A DNA stretch of 64,000 nt from Microbacteriaceae bacterium (GCA_025464995.1 JAODMO010000056.1:109725-173724); one strand, 5' to 3'. Counted from the first letter of the stretch, positions 41,597-51,296 are shown. Made by a program: numbers and translations. Notes: a model not told the origin generated them from the letters alone.

Positions 41597-43201
41597 TCAG
41601 CCGTCCGGAGCTGCCGCAAGGTAGTCCCGGATGCGCCAACCGGCCTCGCCCCTCATCACGAGGGTCGAGGCCGTTGTGCTGTCGCGGCCGGCGCCGAGAT
41701 CGACGATCGCGGAGTCGCCGAGGCGTTCCACGAGTCGCGGCTGCCCGACCGCGATGGCGGCGTCCTCGGGCAGTTCGCCGCCCGCCTGGATCGATCGGAC
41801 GAGCGCGACATCGGAAGCGAGCGCGGCCGAACCCGGCTGTGCCACGCCATCGAGGCACAGAACGGACTGATCGCGGATGCACTGGTCACGACGCTCGAGG
41901 AGGGCCGTCACGGCGACGAGCGGGTCGTCGGATGCCGCGGGATCGAGGGTGGTGCCGGGCTGCGGAGTGCCAGGCTCGGTTGTGCCGTCCTCCGGCGAGG
42001 CCGCCTGGGGGGTGCCCGGCGCCGCTCCCCCGCCGCTTCCCGCGGTCCGGCCGGCATCGCCCGTCGGCACCGCCACGAGTCCGACGAGGAGCGACGCGCC
42101 GGCGACCGCTGCCGCGATCCAGAAGCGTGGGCGCACGCCGAGCGCGTGCTCGGCGACGGCACGCGCGAACACGCCGGAGTGGAACGCCGCCGGCTGAAGA
42201 ACAGGCAGCCGCGTAGCGAGCCGCGCCGCCCGTGCGACAGCGCGGGAGCGCGTCCCGTTCCCCTCCGTCTCGACGGCTGCCGCGTGGCGACGGCGCGTGA
42301 CCTGCTGTGTCGTGGCTCCCGCTGGTCTCAGCCCGCCGACCCCGCGCGAGGGCTCGATCCGCACAGGCGCCGACGGCCCACCCGATTTCGCGGCCGGAGC
42401 GAGGCGTACCGGCCGGGGTTCGGCGAGCTCGAAGAGGCGGTCGGCGAGCACGGCGCCGAAGTTGTCCATCGCGAAGTCGGACTCCTCGAAGTCCAGCATG
42501 AGGTCGGACTCGCGGGCCGTATCGGTGCCGGTGGCCGACTCGCCCGCGACTCTCGCAAGTACCGCTGCGACGATCGTCGCCGCCGCGCGACGATCCGTCA
42601 GGACGCCCTCGATCCCGGCGAGACGTGCGGGCGGCAAGCCCGGCGCGACGAGCGTGGCACCGCCGAAGCCGACGACGACGGGCGCCCCGGAGTCGCGGAA
42701 CAGCACGGACGACAACCGGAGACGCCCGTGGACCACACCGCTCGCGTGCATCGAGTCGAGCGCCGACGCGATGGGGGCGAGGATCGTCACCGCCTCCCCC
42801 GCGGTCAGCGAACGATCGCCGACGAGCGCCGACAGCGACCCCGCCGAGAGGCGCTCGACGATGAGGCACGGTGAACCGGACGGGGCCAGCGCGACATCGG
42901 CCAACTGCAACAGGTGGTCGTGGTGGAGGCGGCTGAGCGCCTCGATCTCGGCACCGATGCGCGTCGGCTCGACGAGCGGGCCGAATACCTTCACGGCGGC
43001 CGTGGGGTCGCCCGAATCATCCGCCCCCGACTGCGCGATGCCAAGGAATATCTCGCTCCCTCCGCCTATGCCGAGCCGGCGCAGCAGGCGAAAGCCGCCC
43101 ACGATGTCGCCCGGGGCGCTGACGGGTGAGGGCAGGGCGACGAGCGGTGCCGACGGGGGCACCCCAGGGGGCCGGGCTGGATTTATGCGGTTGCGTCTCA
43201 C
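41597..43201 (-). CDS. Serine/threonine pseudokinase with membrane anchor
   Basis: A 534-residue protein with a Hanks-type kinase fold (about 32-240). The glycine-rich loop GIGGGSEIFLG and the ATP lysine (Lys71 in AAVKVFG) are kept. The catalytic loop HRD is HGR (158-160) and DFG is GFG (178-180), so neither the catalytic base nor the metal Asp is present. A basic linker leads to one transmembrane helix (about 355-375, FWIAAAVAGASLLVGLV). An extracytoplasmic domain with a Cys pair (QCIRDQSVLC) follows. It probably acts as a scaffold or sensor. The GTG start has CAGAAT 6 nt before it. Confidence 0.82.
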   Translation of the reverse strand: MRRNRINPARPPGVPPSAPLVALPSPVSAPGDIVGGFRLLRRLGIGGGSEIFLGIAQSGADDSGDPTAAVKVFGPLVEPTRIGAEIEALSRLHHDHLLQLADVALAPSGSPCLIVERLSAGSLSALVGDRSLTAGEAVTILAPIASALDSMHASGVVHGRLRLSSVLFRDSGAPVVVGFGGATLVAPGLPPARLAGIEGVLTDRRAAATIVAAVLARVAGESATGTDTARESDLMLDFEESDFAMDNFGAVLADRLFELAEPRPVRLAPAAKSGGPSAPVRIEPSRGVGGLRPAGATTQQVTRRRHAAAVETEGNGTRSRAVARAARLATRLPVLQPAAFHSGVFARAVAEHALGVRPRFWIAAAVAGASLLVGLVAVPTGDAGRTAGSGGGAAPGTPQAASPEDGTTEPGTPQPGTTLDPAASDDPLVAVTALLERRDQCIRDQSVLCLDGVAQPGSAALASDVALVRSIQAGGELPEDAAIAVGQPRLVERLGDSAIVDLGAGRDSTTASTLVMRGEAGWRIRDYLAAAPDG

Positions 43202-43332
43202 AGCCCAATTCTGCGTCGCGTCCGCCTGCCCGTCGGGCCCTCGAAGGAGAAGTGTGGCCTGATCGCTGAAGGCGCAACGGTGGGGGACAGGCGGCGCTGA
43301 AACGGCGGGCGCCAGCCCGTATCCTTATACGC

Positions 43333-44043
43333 ATGGCACGCACCAAGAAAGACCCGAACAGGGAACCAGGCCGCATCAAGCAGATGTGGCAAGTCTTCCA
43401 GATGACCCGGCGGTACGACTCGCTCGCCGTCTGGTACCTCGCACTGGCCTTCCTGCTCCCCGTGCTCGTCGGCGTCGCGCTCGCCTTCATCTTCGCGAAC
43501 GTGACCGACCAGATCATCGGCTTCATCCTGTTCGTCGTCGCCGGGCTGCTCGGCGGCCTCCTCGCCTTCCTCATCGTGCTGGGCCGTCGCGCCGAGAAGG
43601 CAGCGTACTCCCAGATCGCCGGACAGCCCGGCGCGGTCGGCGCGGTGCTCAAGAGCTCGCTGCGCCGAGGTTGGACCGCGAGCGAGATGCCCGTCGCGGT
43701 GAGCCCGAAGACACAGGATGCCGTGTACCGGGCGGTCGGCAGGGGCGGGATAGTGCTCATCGCGGAGGGCCCGCGCAGTCGCACCCAGCGCATGCTCGAA
43801 GACGAGCGCCGCTCCGTCACCCGCATGCTGCCGAACGTGCCGGTCAACTTCCTCTACGTCGGCCCCGACGCCGACTCGGTGCCGCTGCACAAGGTCGCCG
43901 GCCGTCTCGGCAAGTTCAAGACCGCGCTGCGCAAGCAGGAGATCCTCGCGGTCAGCAACCGCCTCAACTCGTTGGGCAAGAACCAGCTGCCGATCCCCAA
44001 GGGCATCGACCCATTCAAGGTGCGGTCGTCGCGACCGCGCTGA
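43333..44043 (+). CDS. DUF4191 membrane protein
   Basis: A 236-residue conserved actinobacterial protein. The N-terminus MARTKKDPNREPGRIKQMWQVFQMT is basic. Two transmembrane helices follow (about 33-55 and 60-82), then a soluble domain with RGWTASEMPVAVSPKTQDAVYRAVGRGGIVLI. Function unknown. TATCCT lies 7 nt before the ATG and no ribosome site is visible, which suggests leaderless expression. It ends at a strong hairpin shared with the convergent RDD gene. Confidence 0.88.
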   Translation: MARTKKDPNREPGRIKQMWQVFQMTRRYDSLAVWYLALAFLLPVLVGVALAFIFANVTDQIIGFILFVVAGLLGGLLAFLIVLGRRAEKAAYSQIAGQPGAVGAVLKSSLRRGWTASEMPVAVSPKTQDAVYRAVGRGGIVLIAEGPRSRTQRMLEDERRSVTRMLPNVPVNFLYVGPDADSVPLHKVAGRLGKFKTALRKQEILAVSNRLNSLGKNQLPIPKGIDPFKVRSSRPR

Positions 44044-44057
44044 TCATCGTGCGCAAT

Positions 44058-44093
44058 GACGAATGCCCCCGCTCGAGAGCGGGGGCATTCGTC
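44058..44093. terminator. Bidirectional hairpin terminator
   Basis: GACGAATGCCCCCGCTC pairs perfectly with GAGCGGGGGCATTCGTC over 17 bp with almost no loop. It lies exactly between the stops of convergent DUF4191 and RDD genes. Confidence 0.85.
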
Positions 44094-44102
44094 GTTGCGT
44101 CG

Positions 44103-44543
44103 CTATCGGCGCACGAGCACCGTGCCGACGAGACGATCGTGCATGCCGCGCTGGTCGTGGTCCCAGATCACCGCCGGGATCGCGAGGCACAGCAGCACGG
44201 TGCGCGCGATCGGCTTCACGATGCCGACCCAGCCGGGGCTCAGCGGTACGACGCGCATTCCGAAGATGAGGTGGCCGATGCTGCCTCCCGCCGTGGCGAT
44301 GAAGAGCACCTGGAGCACCGCGAAGATGCCGAGGGTCGCGAAGGGGTTCGTCGCCGTCCAGGCGGCGGAGCCACCAGCCTGCGGCTGGGGTACGAGGATC
44401 AACGACAGTACGCTCGCGATGATCCAGTCGAGTGCGAGGGCGAGGATGCGTCGCCCCGCACGTGCGACGGATCGCGCGCCGCTCTCGGGGAGGCCGAATT
44501 TCTTGCCCGGCCAATCGGCGGGGCTGTGGGGCGCGGTAGACAT
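44103..44543 (-). CDS. RDD-family membrane protein
   Basis: A 146-residue protein with the RDD pattern. RILALALDWIIASVLSLILV is the first helix with the Arg-Asp pair, GGSIGHLIFGMRVV lies in the middle, and the terminal HDQRGMHDRLVGTVLV carries the last Asp. Three hydrophobic segments are seen. Function unknown, possibly transport related. It is the usual neighbour upstream of glnA in Actinobacteria. TAGGAT lies 6 nt before the ATG. The GlnR box of glnA lies about 30 bp further upstream and could overlap its -35 region. Confidence 0.88.
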   Translation of the reverse strand: MSTAPHSPADWPGKKFGLPESGARSVARAGRRILALALDWIIASVLSLILVPQPQAGGSAAWTATNPFATLGIFAVLQVLFIATAGGSIGHLIFGMRVVPLSPGWVGIVKPIARTVLLCLAIPAVIWDHDQRGMHDRLVGTVLVRR

Positions 44544-44570
44544 CCGCTCATCCTAATCCGGAACATTCTC

Positions 44571-44608
44571 GTAACATGCCGGAAACAATCGCGTCACCAC
44601 GGCGAAAT
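44571..44608 (+). promoter_or_regulatory. GlnR box upstream of glnA
   Basis: GTAAC-ATGCCG-GAAAC-AATCGC-GTCAC-CACGGC-GAAAT matches the full actinobacterial GlnR consensus gTnAc-n6-GaAAc-n6-gTnAc-n6-GaAAc. Every spacing is right and only the last base differs. It lies about 70 nt before the glnA start, between the divergent RDD and glnA genes. Confidence 0.8.
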
Positions 44609-44678
44609 CCCTTACCTCTAGCCTCGACAGTGGCTGCGAACGCAGTCGACCAGCACCAAGCTCATTGGAGTCCCTCAC

Positions 44679-46103
44679 ATGTTCAGTGATTCTTCCGAAG
44701 TGCTCAAGTTCATCAAGGACACTGACGTCAAATTCCTTGATATTCGCTTCACCGACCTTCCCGGTGTCCAGCAGCACTTCAACATCCCCGCGTCCACCGT
44801 CGATGAGGAGTTCTTCTCCGTCGGCCAGCTCTTCGATGGCTCGTCGATCCGTGGGTTCGCGTCGATCCACGAATCCGACATGCAGCTCATCCCGGACGTC
44901 ACGACGGCCTACCTCGACCCCTTCCGGGTCGAGCGCACCCTCATCATGATCTTCGACATCTACAACCCCCGCAGCGGCGAGATCTACGCCCGCGACCCGC
45001 GCCAAATCGCCAAGAAGGCCGAGAAGTACCTTGTGTCGACCGGCATCGCCGACATCGCCTACTTCGCTCCCGAGGCGGAGTTCTACATCTTCGACGACGT
45101 GCGCTACGACGTGAAGCAGAACGCGAGCTTCTACTCGGTCGACTCCGAAGAGGGCGCGTGGAACTCCGGACGCGTCGAAGAGGGCGGCAACCTCGCCAAC
45201 AAGACCCCCTTCAAGGGCGGCTACTTCCCCGTCAGCCCCGTCGACAAGCAGGCTGACCTCCGCGACGACATCAGCCTCAAGCTGATCGACGCCGGGCTCA
45301 TCCTCGAGCGCGCGCACCACGAGGTGGGCACGGGCGGCCAGGCCGAGATCAACTACCGCTTCGACACGATGGTGCACGCGGCAGACGACATCCTCAAGTT
45401 CAAGTACATCGTCAAGAACACCGCCGAGCAGTGGGGCAAGACGGCGACGTTCATGCCGAAGCCGCTCTTCGGCGACAACGGCTCAGGCATGCACACTCAT
45501 CAGTCGCTGTGGAACGGCTCGACGCCGCTCTTCTACGACGAGGCCGGCTACGGCGGACTCAGCGACATCGCGCGCTGGTACATCGGCGGACTCCTCAAGC
45601 ACGCGCCGGCGGTGCTCGCGTTCACCAACCCGACGCTCAACTCCTACCGCCGCCTCATCCCCGGCTTCGAGGCTCCCGTCAACCTGGTGTACTCCGCCGG
45701 AAACCGCTCGGCCTCGATCCGCATCCCGATCACGGGAACGAACCCGAAGGCCAAGCGCATCGAGTTCCGCGCGCCCGACGCCTCGGGCAACCCGTACCTC
45801 GCGTTCGCTGCCCAGCTGATGGCCGGCCTCGACGGCATCAAGAACAAGATCGAGCCGCACGAGCCCGTCGACAAGGACCTCTACGAGCTTCCGCCCGAGG
45901 AGGCGAAGAACATCCCACAGGTTCCGGCCTCGCTCGAGGAGGCCCTCAAGGCGCTCGAGGCGGACCACGAGTTCCTGACCGCCGGCGGGGTCTTCACGAA
46001 CGACCTGATCGAGACCTGGGTCGCCTACAAGCGCGAGAAGGAGATCATCCCCGCTGCACAGCGCCCGACGCCGTTCGAGTACGAGCTGTACTACAGCGTC
46101 TAA
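44679..46103 (+). CDS. glnA: Glutamine synthetase type I, adenylylation-regulated
   Basis: A 474-residue GSI that makes glutamine from glutamate, ammonia and ATP as a dodecamer. Signatures are FDGSSIRGF, the metal and substrate loop [12 protein letters not shown] and the ATP loop [30 protein letters not shown] and [17 protein letters not shown] follow. Tyr402 in [14 protein letters not shown] is the GlnE adenylylation site, so activity should be switched by covalent AMP. A GlnR box precedes it and a GC-rich hairpin follows the stop. This is the main assimilatory enzyme of the nitrogen block. Confidence 0.96.
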   Translation: MFSDSSEVLKFIKDTDVKFLDIRFTDLPGVQQHFNIPASTVDEEFFSVGQLFDGSSIRGFASIHESDMQLIPDVTTAYLDPFRVERTLIMIFDIYNPRSGEIYARDPRQIAKKAEKYLVSTGIADIAYFAPEAEFYIFDDVRYDVKQNASFYSVDSEEGAWNSGRVEEGGNLANKTPFKGGYFPVSPVDKQADLRDDISLKLIDAGLILERAHHEVGTGGQAEINYRFDTMVHAADDILKFKYIVKNTAEQWGKTATFMPKPLFGDNGSGMHTHQSLWNGSTPLFYDEAGYGGLSDIARWYIGGLLKHAPAVLAFTNPTLNSYRRLIPGFEAPVNLVYSAGNRSASIRIPITGTNPKAKRIEFRAPDASGNPYLAFAAQLMAGLDGIKNKIEPHEPVDKDLYELPPEEAKNIPQVPASLEEALKALEADHEFLTAGGVFTNDLIETWVAYKREKEIIPAAQRPTPFEYELYYSV

Positions 46104-46116
46104 GCGCTTCACACGG

Positions 46117-46145
46117 AGGCCGCATCCCGCGAGGGGTGCGGCCTT
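46117..46145 (+). terminator. Hairpin terminator after glnA
   Basis: AGGCCGCATCCC pairs with GGGTGCGGCCT over 12 bp (one wobble), with a short loop, and T residues follow. It begins 13 nt after the glnA stop. Confidence 0.75.
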
Positions 46146-46234
46146 CGTCGTCTCGGGGTGAACAGCACCGGCCCGTCAATCGCCAGACGGCCGTGACCCC
46201 GGAAGGAACGCGGCAGGTTCGGCGCTCCGTGTGG

Positions 46235-46746
46235 CTAGCGCCCTCCCACGAGGGTGCGCACGGGGCCCGCCGTCAGGGCGACGCTCGGCTCGCTGGCGGA
46301 GGCCGGGAGTGCGAGAGCGCGGTAGTTCCGGCCCACCGAACGCCATGCGTCCCCGTACAGGCAGTCCCGAGCGTCCACGACGACGGGGCTGTTCACGATG
46401 GCGAGGTCGACCTCGACGGATTCCGCCCACTCGGTGAGCACGAGCAGGGCGTCGGAACCGGCGACCACGTCCTCCATGGAGTCCACGCAGGTCTACGCAG
46501 GTCGGGGTCGGGAAGATGGCTGTGGCCGTCGCGCCCGCCTCGGAATCGAACAGCACGACCTGCGCACCGCGGAGGTGCAGGGTCGCGGCCACGTTGAGCG
46601 CGGGTCGCGCACGTCGTCGGAGTGCGGCTTGAGGGCCGCACGCAGCACGCCGATGCGACCGTTGAGCACCGATCTGCCGAGAGCGGAGAGCGCGCCGTCG
46701 ATCACCCGCCGGCGCTGCCCCGTGTTGATCTCGTCCACCTGCTGCA
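46235..46746 (-). pseudogene. UDP-glucose/GDP-mannose dehydrogenase remnant (C-terminal part, frameshifted)
   Basis: Three reading frames in order carry pieces of a nucleotide-sugar dehydrogenase. First comes QQVDEINTGQRRRVIDGALS with LNGRIGVLRAALKPHSDDVRD (central helix and Rossmann strand). Next is AATLHLRGAQVVLFDSEAGA. Last is VAGSDALLVLTEWAESV with VVVDARDCLYGDAWRSVG (C-terminal domain). At least two frameshifts separate them and the catalytic N-terminal half is absent. The intact enzyme oxidises UDP-glucose to UDP-glucuronate for surface polysaccharide. I see no recognisable gene in the remaining bases up to glnE (46747-47009). Confidence 0.85.
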
Positions 46747-47009
46747 TGATGGACGTCGTTCGCTGATCGGTCGTCGGGGTGACCTCTCCATCACGAGCTG
46801 CGTCGTGGGCGAGCTGGGCAGGCGCGACCGATGATGTCGGCGTTGGCGGGCTGCGCCATCGCCTCGAACATGCTCGCGATGCGCTTCGGCTCTTTCCGTG
46901 CGCAGGAGGGCCCGGCCCAGTCGCACACGACCGTCCGGAAACCCCGTTCGCGACTGCCAATCACGAAGCGTTGCCGCGCTCGGTGCCGACGGACGCCCAG
47001 GCGCTCGGC

Positions 47010-49946
47010 TCAGGCCGTAGACGGAGTTCGAGCCGGCGGTGTTCCGTAGAACTCGCGCTCGAAGACGTGGCGTGCGAGACGCGTCGTGCGCAGGTAGTCC
47101 TCTTCCAGCTGTGAGGCGGATCCGGGCGGGTATTCGAGCAGGCGGGCGACCCCGTCGAGCTGCTGGCGGTCGGTGGGAAGCACGTCGGCGGTCTTCGAGC
47201 TCCAGAGGGTGATCGCGCTCCGGGCACGCGAGGCCAGCAGCCACGCCTCGCGCAACCTCGCCGCGTCATCCGCGGGCACCAGGCCCTCCCCGACAGCGGC
47301 TGCCAGGGCGGCGAGGGTCGACGTGGTGCGCAGCGAGGGTCGCGCGGCGGCGTGCTGCAACTGCATCAACTGCACGAACCACTCGACGTCGCTCAGGGAA
47401 CCTCGGCCCAGCTTGAGATGCCGCGCGGGGTCGGCGGCCTGCGGCAGCCGCTCCGACTCGATGCGCGCCTTGATCCGCTTGACCTCGCGCACGTCGCGCT
47501 CTGCGATCGTCTCGGGATACCGCACGACGTCGGCGAGCCGCTCGAACTCCTCGATGAGGGCGTCGTCACCCACAACTCCGCGCGCGCGAAGGAGCGCCTG
47601 CGCCTCCCACGTGAGCGACCAGCGGGCGTAGTACGCCCGGTACGACTCGAGGGAGCGCACGATGGCGCCGTTCTTGCCCTCGGGACGCAACCCGATGTCG
47701 AGGTCGAGCGGGGTGCGCAGGTCTTCGGTGAGCCTCGAGAGGCCGCGCACGATGCCCTCGGCGCGCGACTGCGCCTCGGTATCGGTCGCGCCAGCCGCGC
47801 GGTACACGTACATCACGTCGGCATCCGAGCCGAAACCGAGCTCCGCTCCCCCGTACCGGCCCATCGCGATGATTGCGAACTCGATGCCGTCGCCGAAACG
47901 GTGGGTGATGGCGAGCGCACCGGTGAGGATCGCCGTCGTGATGTCGGAGAGACCGATACCCAGCTCCTCGACCGTGAGGGTTCCGAGGATGGCGCTCATG
48001 GCGAGCCTCAGGATCTCGCGACGTCGTGCGGTGCGCAGCACGAGGGCGGCTGCATCCGCGTCGTCGTAGTGGCGGGCCACGGTGGCTCTCGCCTCGTCGA
48101 GCAGCACGGCGAGGGGGCGGGGTCGAAGCTCGGCGTCGCTCTCCAGCCAGGCCGCGGCCTCGGGGATGCGCTCGAACAGGTCGCCGACGAATCGGGAACC
48201 GGAGAGCACGTGCGTGAGCCGCTGGGCCGCGCCCGAGGAGTCGCGGAGCATCCGCAGGAACCAGTACGCCTCACCGAGGTCGTCGCTCAAGCGACGGAAG
48301 GCGAGGAGCCCGTGATCGGGGTCGGCGCCCTCCGCGAACCACTGCAGCATGACAGGCAGCAGGTTGCGTTGGATGGTCGCCCGGCGCGACACCCCACCGG
48401 TGAGCGCGGCGATGTGGCGCAACGCTCCCGCGGGGTCGGTGAACCCGATCGCGGCGAGGCGCGCGGTGGCCTGCTCGCTGCTGAGGGCGAGCCCCTCCTC
48501 GGGCAGGGCGGCGACCGCCGAGAGCAGCGGTCGGTAGAAGAGCCGTTCGTGCAGCCGCCGCACGGCGTTCTTCGTGCGCTTCCACTGCGCGGAGAGTTCG
48601 ATGCCGCTCGGCGAGACGCCGCTCGCGCGCGCGAGCACGCGAAGCGCGTCGGCATCGGTCGGCATGATGTGCGTACGCAGGAGCTTCGTGAGCTGCAGCC
48701 GGTGCTCGAGCAATCGGAGGAAACGGTAGTCGCGGGAGAACTCGGCGGCCTCGACGCGACCGATGTATCCCTGGTCGGCGAGGGCCGTGAGCGCGTCGAG
48801 CGTGGCGGGCTGGTGCACGAGCGGGTCGCCCTGGCCGTGCACGAGTTGCAACAGCTGGATCGTGAACTCTACGTCGCGGAGACCCCCCGGGCCGAGCTTG
48901 AGCTGCACGTCGAACTCGTCGCCCGGGATGTTCTGGGTCACGCGTTCCCGCATTCGCTGCACGGACTCGACGAAGCCCTCCCGGCTCGCACTCGACCAGA
49001 CGAGCGGAGAGACGGCTTCGACGTATCGACCCCCGAGGTCGAGGTCGCCGGCGAGCGGGCGCGCCTTGAGCAGGGCCTGGAACTCCCAGCTCTTCGCCCA
49101 CCGCTCGTAGTACGCGAGGTGGGAGTCGAGGGTGCGGACGAGTGCCCCGTCTTTGCCCTCCGGGCGCAGGTTGGCGTCCACCTCCCACAGCTCGGGCTCG
49201 TAGGCCGACTCGTGGATGCCGCGCATCGTCTCCATCGCGAGCCGCGTGGCGATGGCCACCGCGCGGTCGCCGGAGAGCTCGTCGGAGGCCTCGGTCACGA
49301 AGATGACGTCCACATCGCTCACGTAGTTGAGTTCGCGCGCGCCGGCCTTGCCCATGCCGATGATGGCGAGCGGAGTGCGCGCTACCTCGTCGGCCGGGAA
49401 CCTGACGAGGGTGCGCGCGACGGCGAGGGATGCGTCGAGTGCCGCCGCCGCGAGGTCGGCGAGAGCTCGCGCGACGACGGACACCGCGGCGAGCGGATCG
49501 GACTGCTCGAGGTCCCACGCGGTGAGCTGGAGGAGGTGGCGCCGGTATCGCACGCGGAGCGCCGTGATGGCGACCTCGCCGGAGTGGGCCGCGGTGGCCG
49601 CGAGGATGTCGGCGGTGTACGCCGCCGCGTCCGCCGGCGCTGCGATCGGCGACGCGACGGCCTCGAGTTCGGCGGGGCGGCGCAATAGGAAGTCGGCGAG
49701 CCCGAGGGACGCGCCGAGAACAAGGATGAGGCGCGCCGTCGCCGCAGGGTCGGCGAGCACCGGGGCGAGCCGCTCCGGCGCGTGCTCGCGGAGGCGCGCG
49801 AGCGCCAGCAGCGCCTGGTCGGGATCGGCGGCGGCCGCGAAGTACGGCACCACCGAGTCGTCGAACTCGGCGAGCCGTTGCCGCGAGAGCTCGAGGTCGG
49901 CGAAACCGAGCCGGGCCAGGTCAGTCAGCGTTGTCTGGTGGCGCAT
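47010..49946 (-). CDS. glnE: Bifunctional glutamine synthetase adenylyltransferase/adenylyl-removase
   Basis: A 978-residue GlnE that adds and removes AMP on the GlnA tyrosine. Two nucleotidyltransferase domains are visible. The N-terminal removase has GMGKAGARELNYVSDVDVIFV and the C-terminal transferase has AMGRYGGAELGFGSDADVMYV, each with the D-x-D metal pair. Helical GlnD/GlnE-type regions follow each, including LGPGGLRDVEFTIQLLQL and LGRGSLSDVEWFVQLMQL. It starts 12 bp after glnA2 on the same strand, so the two form an operon. Its target GlnA is encoded beyond the pseudogene. Confidence 0.95.
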   Translation of the reverse strand: MRHQTTLTDLARLGFADLELSRQRLAEFDDSVVPYFAAAADPDQALLALARLREHAPERLAPVLADPAATARLILVLGASLGLADFLLRRPAELEAVASPIAAPADAAAYTADILAATAAHSGEVAITALRVRYRRHLLQLTAWDLEQSDPLAAVSVVARALADLAAAALDASLAVARTLVRFPADEVARTPLAIIGMGKAGARELNYVSDVDVIFVTEASDELSGDRAVAIATRLAMETMRGIHESAYEPELWEVDANLRPEGKDGALVRTLDSHLAYYERWAKSWEFQALLKARPLAGDLDLGGRYVEAVSPLVWSSASREGFVESVQRMRERVTQNIPGDEFDVQLKLGPGGLRDVEFTIQLLQLVHGQGDPLVHQPATLDALTALADQGYIGRVEAAEFSRDYRFLRLLEHRLQLTKLLRTHIMPTDADALRVLARASGVSPSGIELSAQWKRTKNAVRRLHERLFYRPLLSAVAALPEEGLALSSEQATARLAAIGFTDPAGALRHIAALTGGVSRRATIQRNLLPVMLQWFAEGADPDHGLLAFRRLSDDLGEAYWFLRMLRDSSGAAQRLTHVLSGSRFVGDLFERIPEAAAWLESDAELRPRPLAVLLDEARATVARHYDDADAAALVLRTARRREILRLAMSAILGTLTVEELGIGLSDITTAILTGALAITHRFGDGIEFAIIAMGRYGGAELGFGSDADVMYVYRAAGATDTEAQSRAEGIVRGLSRLTEDLRTPLDLDIGLRPEGKNGAIVRSLESYRAYYARWSLTWEAQALLRARGVVGDDALIEEFERLADVVRYPETIAERDVREVKRIKARIESERLPQAADPARHLKLGRGSLSDVEWFVQLMQLQHAAARPSLRTTSTLAALAAAVGEGLVPADDAARLREAWLLASRARSAITLWSSKTADVLPTDRQQLDGVARLLEYPPGSASQLEEDYLRTTRLARHVFEREFYGTPPARTPSTA

Positions 49947-49958
49947 CTCTTCCCCGCG

Positions 49959-51296
49959 CTACAGCATCTCCAGGTTGCTCGCGAGCTCGTACGGCGTCAC
50001 CTGGGCGCGGTACTCCTGCCACTCACGCCGTTTGTTGAGAAGCACGTAGTTGAACACCTGCTCGCCGAGTGTCTCCGCGACGAGCTCCGAGTTCTCCATG
50101 AGCGACACGGCGTGATCGAGGCTCGCGGGCAACTGGTTGTAGCCGAGCGCACGACGCTCGGCGTCGCTGAGCTCCCACACGTTGTCCTCCGCCTCTGCGG
50201 GCAGTTCGTAGCCCTCCTCGATGCCTTTCAGTCCCGCCGCGAGCAGCAGGGAGTAGGCGAGGTAGGGGTTGGCCGCCGAGTCGATGGCACGGTACTCGAC
50301 CCGGGCACTCTGGCCCTTGTTGGGCTTGTAGAGCGGCACGCGCACGAGCGCCGATCGGTTGTTGTGCCCCCACGTGACGAAGCTGGGCGCCTCGTCGCCG
50401 CCCCAGAGCCGCTTGTAGGAGTTGACGAACTGGTTGGTGACGGCGGTGATCTCGGGCGCGTGCGTGAGGAGCCCCGCGACGAACTGCCGGCCGATCGTCG
50501 ACAGCTGGTAGTGACCGGATGCGTCGTAGAAAGCGTTGCTGTCACCCTCGAAGAGCGACATGTGCGTGTGCATGCCGCTGCCGGGGTGTCCCGACATGGG
50601 CTTCGGCATGAACGTCGCATAGACGCCCTGCTCGATCGCGACCTCCTTGATCACCGTGCGGAACGTCATGATGTTGTCGGCGGTCGTGAGCGCGTCGGCG
50701 TAGCGGAGGTCGATCTCGTTCTGCCCGGGGCCGGCCTCGTGGTGGCTGAACTCCACCGAGATGCCGAGATCTTCCAGCATGCGCACCGAGCGGCGACGGA
50801 AGTCGTGGGCCGTTCCGCCCGGCACGTTGTCGAAGAATCCAGCCGAGTCGACGGGTTCCGGCTTTCCGTTCTTGAGCTTCGACGACTTGAGCAGGTAGAA
50901 CTCGATCTCGGGGTGCGTGTAGAACGTGAATCCGCGGTCGGCCGCCTTCGCGAGTGTGCGCTTGAGCACGTGGCGCGGATCGGACACGGCGGGCTGTCCG
51001 TCGGGCGTCGTGATGTCGCAGAACATGCGCGCCGTCGGGTCGATCTCCCCGCGCCACGGCAGGATCTGGAAGGTCGTGGGGTCGGGCTGAGCGAGCATGT
51101 CGGCCTCGTACGCCCGGGTGAATCCCTCGATCGCTGAGCCGTCGAATCCGAGCCCCTCGGCGAAGGCGCCCTCGACCTCGGCGGGTGCGATGGCGACGCT
51201 CTTGAGGGTTCCGACGACGTCGGTGAACCATAGGCGGATGAACTTGATGCCTCGTTCTTCAATGGTTCGAAGAACGAAGTCTCGCTGCTTGTCCAT
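49959..51296 (-). CDS. glnA2: Glutamine synthetase homologue GlnA2
   Basis: A 445-residue GSI relative. It has FDGSAIEGFTR, HPEIEFYLLKSS, KPMSGHPGSGMHTHMSLF, NNRSALVRVP and EYRAIDSAANPYLAYS. It lacks the adenylylation tyrosine segment: the region reads EGYELPAEAEDNVWEL. Its activity should therefore not be controlled by GlnE even though glnE lies directly downstream. AGAGGAG precedes the ATG. No GlnR box is visible upstream. GlnA2 of other actinobacteria shows weak synthetase activity or uses other amines, so the substrate is open. Confidence 0.92.
   Translation of the reverse strand: MDKQRDFVLRTIEERGIKFIRLWFTDVVGTLKSVAIAPAEVEGAFAEGLGFDGSAIEGFTRAYEADMLAQPDPTTFQILPWRGEIDPTARMFCDITTPDGQPAVSDPRHVLKRTLAKAADRGFTFYTHPEIEFYLLKSSKLKNGKPEPVDSAGFFDNVPGGTAHDFRRRSVRMLEDLGISVEFSHHEAGPGQNEIDLRYADALTTADNIMTFRTVIKEVAIEQGVYATFMPKPMSGHPGSGMHTHMSLFEGDSNAFYDASGHYQLSTIGRQFVAGLLTHAPEITAVTNQFVNSYKRLWGGDEAPSFVTWGHNNRSALVRVPLYKPNKGQSARVEYRAIDSAANPYLAYSLLLAAGLKGIEEGYELPAEAEDNVWELSDAERRALGYNQLPASLDHAVSLMENSELVAETLGEQVFNYVLLNKRREWQEYRAQVTPYELASNLEML

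Noticed and set aside
47352-49688. 778-aa plus-strand ORF inside glnE
   Set aside because: Long only because high GC removes stop codons; GlnE on the other strand has both catalytic domains.
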